Of a stretch of 64,000 bases of DNA, positions 8,385 through 16,456 are shown one piece after another. The translations under genes were made by a program, and so were the position numbers. The stretch comes from Paenarthrobacter sp. (GTDB taxonomy: Bacteria > Actinomycetota > Actinomycetes > Actinomycetales > Micrococcaceae). How positions within the stretch are numbered: the stretch's first letter is position 1; the number at the start of each line of letters is the position of its first letter. The notes under the pieces were generated by a model that saw only the letters and a list, made by a program, of their open reading frames with translations, did not search any database and was not told the DNA's origin. Where the stretch lies: contig JAPSHX010000009.1 of assembly GCA_031179305.1 (NCBI GenBank), positions 62,001-126,000 of the forward strand, written 5' to 3'.

Positions 8385-9761
8385 TTAGGCGACCGGTACC
8401 GCGGCCAACTTGTTGGCCTCGACGATGCGGGCTGCAGTTGACTGGCCCATGCGGACGGCGCCATCCACGTGCTGGTAGCCCTCGGCCGCGAGGTCGGACG
8501 AGGACCAGTAGATCGGTCCCACGTTCGCGTGCTGGTCCTTGCCGTAGCGGTGCAAGCCACCGAGGTCGTAGCTGGATGCGTACGCGCCGCGGGTCCATTC
8601 TTCGGAGCCCCAGTCGGACTCGTAGTAGACCTCCGGGGTGAGTGCCTTGTCGCCAAGGAAGCCGGCGATGGACTCGAGGATGGCTTTCTTGCGGTCTTCA
8701 GCGCTGAGCTCGAATACGGCGTCGGCCTTTTCGTCGGATACGAAACCCACCAAGGTGCCGCGGGTGTCGCCGTGGTTGGTGTTGTCGTAGACCTCCTGGA
8801 CCAGCGCGCCTGCGCTGAAGCCCGTGCCGGAGAGTCCTTCTTCGCGCCAGAACGGCGTGTCGTAGACGGCGTGGACCTTGATGACCAGGCCCAGCGACTG
8901 GTGCTGGTGCATCTGGTGCTGGCGGCGCGGCAGCGGAGGTTCGAACGAGACGCGGGAGTAGAGGTTCGGCGGCACGGCCATGATGACGTAGCGCGCATTG
9001 ACGGTTACCTTCTCCGACACGACGGTTACGTTATTGTCGTCCCATTTGATGGTGCGCACCGGGCTGTTAAGTACGACGTCGTCGCCCAACTCTGCTGCCT
9101 GCAGCAGCGAAACCTGCTGCATACCGCCGATGACGCGCTTGTCCAGGATGAAGTCTTCGTCCGTCAGGTGAGTGAAGGAGCCAGCCGATGCGGCCATGAG
9201 CACTGCCTGCAGTGCCGAGAAGGCGTGGGCGGGCTTGGTCAACATGCCACCGGCGATGAAGAGGCCGATGTTATTGCAGGCTTCCTCATCGTTGGAGTTC
9301 TGGCGGAGCCAGTGGTGGAAGGAGATGGTGTCCAGCTCGCGCGCCTTGGGGTGAGCCCAGGGCTCCGTGGGGCCGATCTCGGCAGCAAGTCCGTCCAGGA
9401 TTGCTACGAGCTTGTCCATCTCGGCCTTGGTGGTTTCGTTCACGGGGAACGTGTCACCTGTGTACTGGGTGCGCTTGCCGTCTTCGCCGATGTACACGGA
9501 TTCGCCATCGCGGTAGCGCGAGTACATTTTCAGTCCGAGCTCGTCCAGCAACTCCATAAGCACTGTCTGGTCCGGGGATACCCACTGGCCGCCGATCTCC
9601 AGCATGGCGCCGTCGATGGTGTCGGTCCAGGTGCGGCCACCCACGCGGTCGCGTGCTTCGAGCACAGCGACGCTGAGTCCGGCCTTCTTCAGTTCGCGTG
9701 CCGCCGTCAGCCCTGACGGTCCGGCGCCGACGATCACAACGTCGCGATCAAGATTTTGCAT
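8385..9761 (-). CDS. puo: FAD-dependent amine oxidase, putrescine oxidase-like
   Basis: A 458-residue flavoprotein. The FAD-binding Rossmann motif VVIVGAGPSGLTAARELKKAGLSVAVLEARDRVGGRTW begins at residue 8, and the C-terminal flavin segment is GPIYWSSSDLAAEGYQHVDGAVRMGQSTAARI. Size and sequence style resemble the putrescine oxidases of Micrococcus/Kocuria and Rhodococcus, which turn putrescine into 4-aminobutanal, ammonia and H2O2. No cysteine sits where monoamine oxidases attach FAD, so FAD should be non-covalent. ATG 9761 is preferred over an in-frame start at 9812 because a ggagagga site precedes it and the Rossmann motif follows at once. It faces a TetR gene across a perfect palindrome. 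Specificity for putrescine is likely, not proven. Confidence 0.85.
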   Translation of the reverse strand: MQNLDRDVVIVGAGPSGLTAARELKKAGLSVAVLEARDRVGGRTWTDTIDGAMLEIGGQWVSPDQTVLMELLDELGLKMYSRYRDGESVYIGEDGKRTQYTGDTFPVNETTKAEMDKLVAILDGLAAEIGPTEPWAHPKARELDTISFHHWLRQNSNDEEACNNIGLFIAGGMLTKPAHAFSALQAVLMAASAGSFTHLTDEDFILDKRVIGGMQQVSLLQAAELGDDVVLNSPVRTIKWDDNNVTVVSEKVTVNARYVIMAVPPNLYSRVSFEPPLPRRQHQMHQHQSLGLVIKVHAVYDTPFWREEGLSGTGFSAGALVQEVYDNTNHGDTRGTLVGFVSDEKADAVFELSAEDRKKAILESIAGFLGDKALTPEVYYESDWGSEEWTRGAYASSYDLGGLHRYGKDQHANVGPIYWSSSDLAAEGYQHVDGAVRMGQSTAARIVEANKLAAVPVA

Positions 9762-9797
9762 GATGTCCTCTCCGTGGCCGTCCGTGGTGGCTGACCA

Positions 9798-9820
9798 ATA
9801 AATGAATGCCATTCATTTAT
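9798..9820. promoter_or_regulatory. Perfect 23-bp palindrome, TetR operator candidate
   Basis: Arms ATAAATGAATG and CATTCATTTAT are exact inverted repeats around a single C. It lies 37 bases before the amine oxidase start and 48 bases before the TetR start, in a notably AT-rich stretch. Length and symmetry fit a TetR dimer or dimer-pair site controlling both genes. Confidence 0.8.
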
Positions 9821-9867
9821 CTCCATAGTAGCGTCGGAGACGCCCCGTGTGAAGGCCCGATGGAATA

Positions 9868-10584
9868 ATGCTGGGGACACAGGCAGCAGAAAGGCCTCCG
9901 ATGCCCGCACCAACGCCCACCCCTTCCGCCCTCCCGGCTGGCTCCGTGCGCCGCCGCGCCGGTCGACCGACAGCGGCGATCCTCGACCAGGACGGCATCA
10001 CGACGGCGGCGCTTGAGCTGATCAGCAACAAGGGTTACAACGGACTCACAATGGCGGCCCTGGCACGATCCCTTGGCGTCGCGCCGTCTGCCCTGTACAA
10101 CCACGTAGCCTCCAAGGATGACGTGTTGCTACTGGTGGAAGACCACCTCGCGGCGATGGTGGACGTCTCCGCCTTCGGCGTAGAGCCATGGGATGTAGCA
10201 GTGCGTCGCTGGGCGTGGTCCTACCGCGACGTATTCTCGGAGCATACGCCGCTGATCCCCGTCATTGCAGTACTTCCGGTGGCAAATGCACCCAAAACAT
10301 TGGCGATGTACGAGGCCGTGACGGCAGGCTTCCGCGATGCAGGGTTCCCCGAAGAGAAGATCATCTCGGCAATCGTCGCTTTGGAGGCGTTCGTCTTCGG
10401 GGCTGCTTACGACGTCACCGCGCCGGAGGACATTTTCGACGCCGGCAGCCTCGCCGGGCAGGTCCCCAACTTCACGGCCGCCGTGGACCGGTTGGCACTG
10501 GAGAGGCACGCGCGGCCGACAGATGTTGCATTTGAATTGGGGCTTGAGGCGTTGATTACTGGTTTTGGGGCGTTGCGGGGGTAG
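9868..10584 (+). CDS. TetR-family regulator of the amine cluster
   Basis: A 238-residue TetR protein. The DNA-binding helices span about 36-85: RRRAGRPTAAILDQDGITTAALELISNKGYNGLTMAALARSLGVAPSALYNHVASKDDVLLLV. The remaining ~145 residues are the helical ligand domain. It is divergent from the amine oxidase and next to the palindrome, so it is probably a repressor released by an amine or its oxidation product. Start choice is open: ATG 9868 gives a Pro-rich leader, and ATG 9901 removes 11 residues without touching the domain. Confidence 0.87.
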   Translation: MLGTQAAERPPMPAPTPTPSALPAGSVRRRAGRPTAAILDQDGITTAALELISNKGYNGLTMAALARSLGVAPSALYNHVASKDDVLLLVEDHLAAMVDVSAFGVEPWDVAVRRWAWSYRDVFSEHTPLIPVIAVLPVANAPKTLAMYEAVTAGFRDAGFPEEKIISAIVALEAFVFGAAYDVTAPEDIFDAGSLAGQVPNFTAAVDRLALERHARPTDVAFELGLEALITGFGALRG

Positions 10585-10645
10585 TTGGGTTCGTCCGCAG
10601 GTAAGACTGAGTCACGAACATCTTCTGCTCTTCACAGTGGCCCGG

Positions 10646-10975
10646 CTATTTCCGTCGCCAAATTTTTCGGCCGGAGCTTTCATCCTTTTCGCCCGACAGC
10701 CGGAGACTCCTTACGGGAGTCCTGGCGGCGAGGACTCCGCTGCCCACACCACACAGCGCCACAACAACCGCGATTCCGATCATGTTGGGTGTAAATTCCA
10801 ACGAAATGGCTCCGTTCTCCGTACCTGGGATGGCCGAGAAAACACCAAGCAAGACGACGCTGTTGTCAGTGAAGATGGCAATGATTGCTGTGGCCGCGCA
10901 GATGAGGAATGCCAGCGCAACGCCGCCCGCCGTTCCACCTAGGGCCGCGCCTACAATTTTTGTCGTCTTGTTCAC
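10646..10975 (-). CDS. Small two-helix membrane protein, unknown function
   Basis: From GTG 10975, preceded by a gagagagaat purine stretch, the frame encodes 109 residues. Two hydrophobic segments (about 7-36 and 64-88: IVGAALGGTAGGVALAFLICAATAIIAIF; MIGIAVVVALCGVGSGVLAA) would span the membrane, followed by a basic tail ending GRKIWRRK. GxxxG-type glycine spacing suggests packed helices. I do not recognise a family. It is convergent with the TetR gene and divergent from the dehydratase gene. Confidence 0.68.
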   Translation of the reverse strand: MNKTTKIVGAALGGTAGGVALAFLICAATAIIAIFTDNSVVLLGVFSAIPGTENGAISLEFTPNMIGIAVVVALCGVGSGVLAARTPVRSLRLSGEKDESSGRKIWRRK

Positions 10976-11031
10976 GAATCGGATTCTCTCTCATACCGGG
11001 CGGATCTTCGGCGCGTGCCACTAGTACCCCT

Positions 11032-11064
11032 CTTGTAGCACAAGTCCTAAACTTGTATCCTAAG
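11032..11064. promoter_or_regulatory. Two GntR-type operator half-copies 20 bp apart
   Basis: CTTGTAGCACAAG at 11032-11044 is a five-base inverted repeat with a three-base centre, and CTTGTATCCTAAG at 11052-11064 is an imperfect copy. Start-to-start spacing is exactly 20 bases, two helical turns. They end 34 bases before the dehydratase start. The TTGT-N3-ACAA pattern is typical for FadR-type GntR proteins, one of which is encoded just downstream. Confidence 0.6.
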
Positions 11065-11098
11065 TGACAGGCAAGGAAGCCGTCCCACTAGGAGAACC

Positions 11099-12226
11099 AT
11101 GAGCACCGTAGATCTCATTCGCCACGTCAAACTGTCCACGGCACGTTTGCCCCTCACCGTACCGATCAGCGATGCCAAGGTCTTCACCGGCCGCCAGAAG
11201 CCTATGACCGAGGTGGTGTTCCTCTTCGCCGAGATCACCACGGAACAGGGCCACAGCGGCATCGGATTCAGTTACTCCAAGCGCGCCGGCGGGCCTGCGC
11301 AGTACGCCCACGCCAAGGAAGTCGCAGAGGGCATCATCGGCGAGGACCCCAACGATATTGGCAAGATCTACACCAAACTCCTCTGGGCCGGTGCCTCGGT
11401 GGGCCGGTCCGGCGTGGCAACTCAGGCACTGGCCGCCATCGACATCGCACTCTACGACCTCAAAGCCAAGCGTGCCGGACTCCCCCTGGCCAAACTGCTG
11501 GGCTCCTACCGCGACTCAGTGCAGACCTACAACACCTCCGGCGGCTTCCTCAACGCCACACTGGACGAGGTTAAGGAACGCGCCACACAATCCATCAACG
11601 ATGGCATCGGCGGCATCAAAATCAAGGTGGGCCTGCCGGATTCCAGGGAAGACCTCCGCCGCGTGGCCGGAGTCCGCGAGCACATCGGCTGGGACGTCCC
11701 GCTCATGGTGGATGCCAACCAGCAGTGGGACCGGGCAACTGCGCTGCGCATGGGCCGCCAGCTCGAGGAATTCAACCTGATCTGGATCGAAGAACCCCTG
11801 GATGCCTACGACTTCGAAGGCCACGCGCACTTGGCCCAGGTCCTGGATACGCCCATCGCGACGGGTGAGATGCTCGCCTCCGTCGCCGAACACAAAGGAC
11901 TCATCAACGCCAACAGCTGCGACATCATCCAGCCGGACGCACCTCGCGTTGGTGGCATCACCCAGTTCCTGCGGCTTGCGGCGTTGGCGGATGAAAGAGG
12001 CTTGGGCCTGGCCCCGCACTTCGCCATGGAAATCCACCTCCACCTGGCCGCCGCCTACCCGCGCGAGCCTTGGGTGGAGCACTTTGACTGGCTGGACCCG
12101 CTGTTCGAGGAGCGTCTGGAAACCAAGAATGGCCGCATGATCGTTCCCGACCGCCCCGGACTCGGCGTTACGCTGAGCGAGCAGGCCCGCGCCTGGACCA
12201 CCGAGTCCGTGGAATTCGGCGCGTAA
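11099..12226 (+). CDS. L-talarate/galactarate dehydratase (enolase superfamily)
   Basis: A 375-residue enolase-superfamily enzyme closely resembling the Salmonella L-talarate/galactarate dehydratase in segments such as SDAKVFTGRQKPMTEV, GFSYSKRAGG and NTSGGFL. Catalytic positions are all present: the KIK pair at 174-176 (GGIKIKVG), metal ligands D205 (MVDANQQWD), E231 (IEEPLDAYD) and E257 (ATGEM), and the general-base H307 (APHFAMEIH). It would convert the hexarate acid to 5-keto-4-deoxyglucarate in the cytoplasm. A GntR regulator follows 10 bases later in the same operon. No hexarate transporter is next to it. The ATG has a gggaga-like site (aggagaacc). Confidence 0.9.
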   Translation: MSTVDLIRHVKLSTARLPLTVPISDAKVFTGRQKPMTEVVFLFAEITTEQGHSGIGFSYSKRAGGPAQYAHAKEVAEGIIGEDPNDIGKIYTKLLWAGASVGRSGVATQALAAIDIALYDLKAKRAGLPLAKLLGSYRDSVQTYNTSGGFLNATLDEVKERATQSINDGIGGIKIKVGLPDSREDLRRVAGVREHIGWDVPLMVDANQQWDRATALRMGRQLEEFNLIWIEEPLDAYDFEGHAHLAQVLDTPIATGEMLASVAEHKGLINANSCDIIQPDAPRVGGITQFLRLAALADERGLGLAPHFAMEIHLHLAAAYPREPWVEHFDWLDPLFEERLETKNGRMIVPDRPGLGVTLSEQARAWTTESVEFGA

Positions 12227-12236
12227 TCTTGAACCC

Positions 12237-12935
12237 ATGAGCCGAAACCTGACCGCGGATCTCGCCGCCGACCTTCGCAACCGCATCGTCGACGGCGTCA
12301 TCCAGCCAGGCGAGAAGCTCCCCAGCGAAAACACCCTCATCAGTGAGTTCGGTGTGAGCCGGACCGTCGTCCGTTCCGCCCTCACCCGCTTGCAAGCCGA
12401 GGGACTCGTGGAGACCGAACGAGGGCGGGGCAGCTTCGCGCTGACCCCGCCCGCGGACGGCCCCACTCCTGCACCAGGAACGCGGGCCGTTGGCAGCATG
12501 GAAGAGCGGCTGCAAATGCTCGACTTCCGGATCGGCGTCGAGACCGAAGCCGCAGCACTTGCCGCCCGGAACCACACAGAACACCAGCTGAAGGCTACGC
12601 ACGGCGCCTTGGAGCAGTTCATTGCGAGCTCAGGCCACCCGGCTCATTCAATGAAGGCCGATTTCGAGTTCCACCGGGCAGTCGCGGCGGCCAGCGGCAA
12701 CCCCTTCTATACGGACTGCATCTCCGCCCTGGGCCAAACCATGATCACCATGCCCCGACCCCGCCTCGTTTCAGCCGACGAGCAAGATTCCCGTGCACGC
12801 TTCGAGCAAGTGGTCCACGAACACTCCTCTATATACGCAGCAATCGCAGAGGGCGACCCAGTGGCCGCCGCGGCCGCCATGCGCCTGCACCTGAGCAACT
12901 CACGACGCCGGTTCACGGGTTCCACGGGCAACTGA
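12237..12935 (+). CDS. GntR/FadR-family regulator of the dehydratase
   Basis: A 232-residue FadR-type regulator. The winged helix covers residues 1-75, with GEKLPSENTLISEFGVSRTVVRSALTRLQAEGLVETERGRGSFA as recognition helix and wing. The FCD domain occupies about 85-225 and keeps the conserved Asp/His pattern (MKADFEFHRAVAAASGNP; HEHSSIYAAIAEGDP). It is the second gene of the two-gene operon with the talarate/galactarate dehydratase, so it probably regulates its own operon through the TTGT/ACAA repeats upstream, with a hexarate or its keto acid as effector. Confidence 0.9.
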   Translation: MSRNLTADLAADLRNRIVDGVIQPGEKLPSENTLISEFGVSRTVVRSALTRLQAEGLVETERGRGSFALTPPADGPTPAPGTRAVGSMEERLQMLDFRIGVETEAAALAARNHTEHQLKATHGALEQFIASSGHPAHSMKADFEFHRAVAAASGNPFYTDCISALGQTMITMPRPRLVSADEQDSRARFEQVVHEHSSIYAAIAEGDPVAAAAAMRLHLSNSRRRFTGSTGN

Positions 12936-12947
12936 CCTTCCGCCCGT

Positions 12948-13013
12948 CCCAAGTAGGTCGCATTTGAGGTCGTTCCCAGTGCTGGGAACGACCTCAACTG
13001 CGACCTACTTGGG
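12948..13013. repeat. 66-base nested palindrome (REP-like element)
   Basis: The element folds on itself almost completely: outer arms CCCAAGTAGGTCGCA and TGCGACCTACTTGGG, a three-base mismatch (TTT against AAC), and inner arms GAGGTCGTTCCCAG and CTGGGAACGACCTC around a two-base loop. It starts 13 bases after the GntR stop. Its length, two-arm structure and the repeated GAGGTCG/GTAGGTCG words suggest a dispersed palindromic repeat rather than a simple terminator, and no T-run follows. The genome copy number cannot be seen here. Confidence 0.7.
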
Positions 13014-13025
13014 TGCAGGGACAGC

Positions 13026-13057
13026 AAAAGAGCCCCGGTCCTAAGACCGGGGCTCTT
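13026..13057 (-). terminator. Rho-independent terminator of tRNA-Leu
   Basis: AAGAGCCCCGGTC and GACCGGGGCTCTT pair around a CTAA loop. On the minus strand the stem is followed by a short U-run (CTTTTGC). It lies 10 bases beyond the tRNA 3' end. Confidence 0.88.
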
Positions 13058-13066
13058 CATATTGCG

Positions 13067-13149
13067 TGCGCGAGGGGGGATTTGAACCCCCACACCCTTT
13101 CGGATACTGGCACCTGAAGCCAGCGCGTCTGCCGTTCCGCCACTCGCGC
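13067..13149 (-). tRNA. tRNA-Leu (CAG anticodon)
   Basis: The reverse complement folds as a class II tRNA of 83 bases. The acceptor stem GCGCGAG pairs with CTCGCGC. The anticodon arm is CTGGC-TTCAGGT-GCCAG, giving anticodon CAG. A long variable arm (TATCCGAAAGGGTG region) and a T arm GGGGG-TTCAAAT-CCCCC follow. The CCA end is not encoded. Confidence 0.96.
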
Positions 13150-13523
13150 GCAACTTCTTTTTCCGGACTTTGGCTGGTCTCCCAGCTTCGTTTCCTTCAA
13201 AAGCAGCGAGATCAAGCATAACGGACATCCGGAGCAAAACACCAATCGGCCGGTGGCTAGAGCCCCCGAGCAGCCCGAGAGGACCCCAGCAACAGCTGAA
13301 CCGAAGGAAAATTTCAATCCCCGCCTCCCGCGCCAGCAAGGGCCGGGAATGAACTTTTCCGGGTCGTAAGGCGTTGTGGATTAAGGCCATTCCCAGTCAG
13401 TCCCAGTAGTATCGGGGAGTGGAAGGGCCGTCAGGCGCGTACTTCGCCGTGTGCGCAGACGGCGCAATAGGCGGACTATCGACCAGGCACCGCGGGTGCC
13501 GCGGCAAGGAAAGGAGAAGGACC
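13150..13523. other. Intergenic region between tRNA-Leu and fhaA
   Basis: About 370 bases with no convincing gene. It must hold the tRNA promoter (transcribed left) and the promoter of the fhaA-pknB operon (transcribed right). A TAGTAT hexamer at about 13406 is a possible -10 element, but I see no well-spaced -35. The site ggagaagg precedes the fhaA start. Confidence 0.5.
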
Positions 13524-14273
13524 ATGGGTTTGCTGGACAAAGTCGAGCGCGGCATTGAAAAGGCCGTCCGCAACGTCTTCTCCACGGGGTCGCGGGCACG
13601 TGTTGAGCCAGTGGAGATCGCAAGCAAGCTGAGGCGCGAGTTGGACAACAAGTCCATCACCATCGCGGCCGGGCGGACGCTCGCTCCCAATGTTTTCGAT
13701 GTCCTCCTCAGCGATGAAGACTTCGCCCGGGCTCAGGAATGGGGAACACCGCTCGCCGAGGAACTGTGCGACGTCGTTATCCAGCATGTCCGCAGCCAGG
13801 GCTACACACTCCAAGGCGCGGTCCGCATCTCGTTCCGGCGCAATGACGAAGAACGCGCAGGACATTTCGAAATCAATTCCCGGACCGAGAAATCATCCGA
13901 TAACGCGGCTCCTGCTCCACAAGCTCCCCGCGCCCATGTTCCTGCTGCTCCGGCACGGCAACCCACTCGCCTCCAGCCCGTGCTTGACATTGGTGGCCAG
14001 CGGTATTCCCTCAACGCCCACTCCGTGGTGCTGGGCCGCTCATCCGAAGCCGACATCCTTGTCGATGACACGGGTGTCTCACGGAAACACCTTGAGGTCC
14101 GCACGGAGAATGGCGGCACCTGGGCCGTTGACCTCGGCTCCACTAATGGCAGTTACGTCAACGGGCATAAAGTGAACGGCAGCGTGGAGCTTACAGACGG
14201 CTCAACCATCACGATGGGACGTACCAAGATCATTTTCCGCCTCCTCCCCCAAACCACGGGTGGCCACGCGTGA
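13524..14273 (+). CDS. fhaA: FhaA: DUF3662 and FHA domain protein
   Basis: A 249-residue cytoplasmic phosphothreonine adaptor. The N-terminal DUF3662 domain (1-115) begins MGLLDKVERGIEKAVRNVFS and includes ARVEPVEIASKLRRELD. A Pro/Ala linker (about 125-150) leads to the FHA domain (152-240), with binding residues in GRSSEADI (171-178), SRKH (186-189) and DLGSTNGSYVNG (203-214). In mycobacteria FhaA binds the phosphorylated pseudokinase domain joined to MurJ and connects PknB signalling to peptidoglycan synthesis. The matching pseudokinase-like gene lies at 59.7 kb in this window. The start at 13524 has a ggagaagg site; a longer frame from 13419 adds only unrelated sequence. Confidence 0.93.
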   Translation: MGLLDKVERGIEKAVRNVFSTGSRARVEPVEIASKLRRELDNKSITIAAGRTLAPNVFDVLLSDEDFARAQEWGTPLAEELCDVVIQHVRSQGYTLQGAVRISFRRNDEERAGHFEINSRTEKSSDNAAPAPQAPRAHVPAAPARQPTRLQPVLDIGGQRYSLNAHSVVLGRSSEADILVDDTGVSRKHLEVRTENGGTWAVDLGSTNGSYVNGHKVNGSVELTDGSTITMGRTKIIFRLLPQTTGGHA

Positions 14274-14758
14274 ACGACATCAGCGAACTGACCATCACAG
14301 CGCTTCGCTTCGGGTTCCTCCTTTTGTTGTGGGTCCTGATTTTCAGCATTGTGACCACCATGCGCCGCGACTTCCAGATTGGCCGCAAGGCCGTCACTGG
14401 CGTTCCCACCGCACGCGAAGTCCGCAAACATCCTGAGCTCGCAGCTTCTCCGCCGCCGGCAATCCAGCATGCGCGCACACTAGTAGTCACGGAGGGCCCC
14501 CTCAAGGGCACCACGGTTCCCCTGGCCGCCAGCCCAATCCTGCTCGGCCGCGCACAGGAGGCCACGCTTGTCCTGGAAGATGATTACGCTTCCGGGCGGC
14601 ACGCACGCCTGTTTCCGCAGGGCAGTCGCTGGTTTATCGAAGACCTCGGCTCCACGAACGGCACCTATCTGGCCGATCAACAGCTCACCCGCGCTTTACC
14701 GGTTGAGCTTGGCGTCCCCGTGAGAATCGGCAAGACGGTCATTGAATTGAGGCCGTAG
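14270..14758 (+). CDS. fhaB: FhaB: membrane-anchored FHA protein
   Basis: A 162-residue FHA protein starting with GTG 14270, overlapping the fhaA stop by four bases. One membrane helix (residues about 12-29, RFGFLLLLWVLIFSIVTT) is followed by a basic linker and an FHA domain (70-162). The phosphothreonine pocket is seen in GRAQEATL (93-100), SGRHARL (108-114) and DLGSTNGTYL (125-134). In relatives (FhaB/FipA) the protein is recruited to division and growth sites and is phosphorylated by the PASTA kinases encoded in the same operon. Confidence 0.93.
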   Translation: MNDISELTITALRFGFLLLLWVLIFSIVTTMRRDFQIGRKAVTGVPTAREVRKHPELAASPPPAIQHARTLVVTEGPLKGTTVPLAASPILLGRAQEATLVLEDDYASGRHARLFPQGSRWFIEDLGSTNGTYLADQQLTRALPVELGVPVRIGKTVIELRP

Positions 14759-14761
14759 TCC

Positions 14762-16456
14762 ATGGCCTCTCCCGAGACCCCCAAGGGCCAGGAAAAGGCT
14801 GCGGAGCGCCCGCTCATCATGCGCTACGCCGCGCGTTCCGACGTCGGACGGATCCGCTCCAAGAATGACGACTCCGCTTATGTGGGCCGCCATCTTGCAG
14901 TCGTGGCCGATGGCATGGGCGGTCACGCTGGCGGTGATGTTGCTTCCGCTTCAACGGTCCTGGACATGATCCACCTTGATCAAGACGATTATCCGGAGGG
15001 TGCGGACACCGTCCTGGCCGACGAGATCCAAACCGCAAATTCCCTGCTCTCCGAACTTGTCCACCAGAACCCCAAGCTTTCCGGTATGGGCACCACGGTC
15101 ACTGCACTGCTCTTGGAGGGCCGCAAGCTTCACTTCGCCCACATTGGCGATTCCCGCGCCTATCGGCTGCGTAATAAGAAGTTTGAGCAGGTCAGCATTG
15201 ACCACACGTTCGTGCAGCGCCTCATCGACGAAGGCCGGCTACGCCCGGAGGAAGCGGAGACGCATCCGCACAAAAACGTCCTCATGCGCGTCCTTGGCGA
15301 CGTCGATGCCAGCCCTGAGCTGGACTTGGACGTCCTGGACGTCGAACCTGGCGAACGCTGGCTGCTGTGCTCCGACGGACTCAATTATGTGGCTGGCCAC
15401 GTGGTCGAGCGCATGGTCCGCGAGACCAAGGACTTACGCGAATGCGCTGAGATCCTGGTAGATCTGACGCTGGAAGCCGGCGCCCCGGACAACGTCACCG
15501 TGGTGATGCTGGAGATAGCGGAAGAGACCGACGACGACGTCAACACGGCCGCCGTCGACGTCGTTCCGGCAGCGGCACTTGCCGCGGTTGACGAGCCCGA
15601 GGCAGTCACGGCCACCAAGTCCGCCGATGACCTGGCTGCGGACAAAGCGGCAGGTGCCAAAGCCGAGTCCCAGGCTAAAGCCGCGCGGGATGCCGATGCT
15701 GGCTCATCGTTCAGCGCGGGAAATCCGGGTGACGAAGAGGACGAGCCCGAGACTGCGTTGTCGGACGAGTCCACAGAACCTCCCACCACTACCGACCCCC
15801 ATCTGGGTGAACATCTGTCGGCTGAAGTACTACGCGAGGAATTGGCCAGTCGCCCCCACGAACTTGTTGGCGCGGCAGCCACGGCTGCTGAAACGGGCTC
15901 CATTCCCACCGTCGCCGGCCGCACCGTCGCACGCAGGGCAGCAACGGTCCTCACGCATAAAGCTGAGCAAGACCGAGTTGAGATCGAAGAACCGGCACGT
16001 CGCCGTGTGCGTTGGCTGATGCCTGCTGTCGCGGCCGTCGTTGTGCTGGGCGTGGTAGTTGGCCTGTGGCTTGGCTATGCCTGGACTCAGACGCGCTATT
16101 ACGTAGGCGAATACGATCAGCGGGTCGCCATCTTCAACGGGATCTCTCAGAGGCTCGGACCCATTCAGCTTTCCCGGCTTGAGGCCGTTACCGATATCAG
16201 GGTGGATTCATTGCCGGAATACGGCCAGCAGAGCGTACGCCAGACAGTTCCGGCGGGTGACCTCGACAGTGCACAGGGCATTGTGGAGAACCTGAGGAAC
16301 ACTGGCAGCGCTTCAGCCAACTGCCCGAGCACCCCGCCCACGGGTTCGGCAACGACGACGCCGACCCCGTCAGCCACTGTGCCCATACCCAGCACGGCTG
16401 CTGTTGCCAGCCCCACTCCTTCACCCGTCCCGACTCCCTGTGAGGCGGCCAAATGA
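14762..16456 (+). CDS. pstP: PP2C-type serine/threonine phosphatase PstP
   Basis: A 564-residue membrane phosphatase that reverses PknA/PknB phosphorylation. The PP2C domain (20-253) has the metal-binding motifs RSKNDDSAYV (32-41), VADGMGGHAGGD (48-59), GDSRAYRL (129-136), LLCSDGL (201-207) and GAPDNVTVV (240-248). A long acidic Ala/Glu/Asp linker (254-410) precedes one membrane helix (about 418-438). The outside tail of about 125 residues ends in a Pro/Ser/Thr-rich region. It starts three bases after fhaB and overlaps rodA by four bases. The linker is longer than in Mycobacterium PstP. Confidence 0.94.
   Translation: MASPETPKGQEKAAERPLIMRYAARSDVGRIRSKNDDSAYVGRHLAVVADGMGGHAGGDVASASTVLDMIHLDQDDYPEGADTVLADEIQTANSLLSELVHQNPKLSGMGTTVTALLLEGRKLHFAHIGDSRAYRLRNKKFEQVSIDHTFVQRLIDEGRLRPEEAETHPHKNVLMRVLGDVDASPELDLDVLDVEPGERWLLCSDGLNYVAGHVVERMVRETKDLRECAEILVDLTLEAGAPDNVTVVMLEIAEETDDDVNTAAVDVVPAAALAAVDEPEAVTATKSADDLAADKAAGAKAESQAKAARDADAGSSFSAGNPGDEEDEPETALSDESTEPPTTTDPHLGEHLSAEVLREELASRPHELVGAAATAAETGSIPTVAGRTVARRAATVLTHKAEQDRVEIEEPARRRVRWLMPAVAAVVVLGVVVGLWLGYAWTQTRYYVGEYDQRVAIFNGISQRLGPIQLSRLEAVTDIRVDSLPEYGQQSVRQTVPAGDLDSAQGIVENLRNTGSASANCPSTPPTGSATTTPTPSATVPIPSTAAVASPTPSPVPTPCEAAK

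Noticed and set aside
8469..9716. Plus-strand open frame of 415 codons
   Set aside because: It is antisense to the amine oxidase; the oxidase carries clear FAD motifs.
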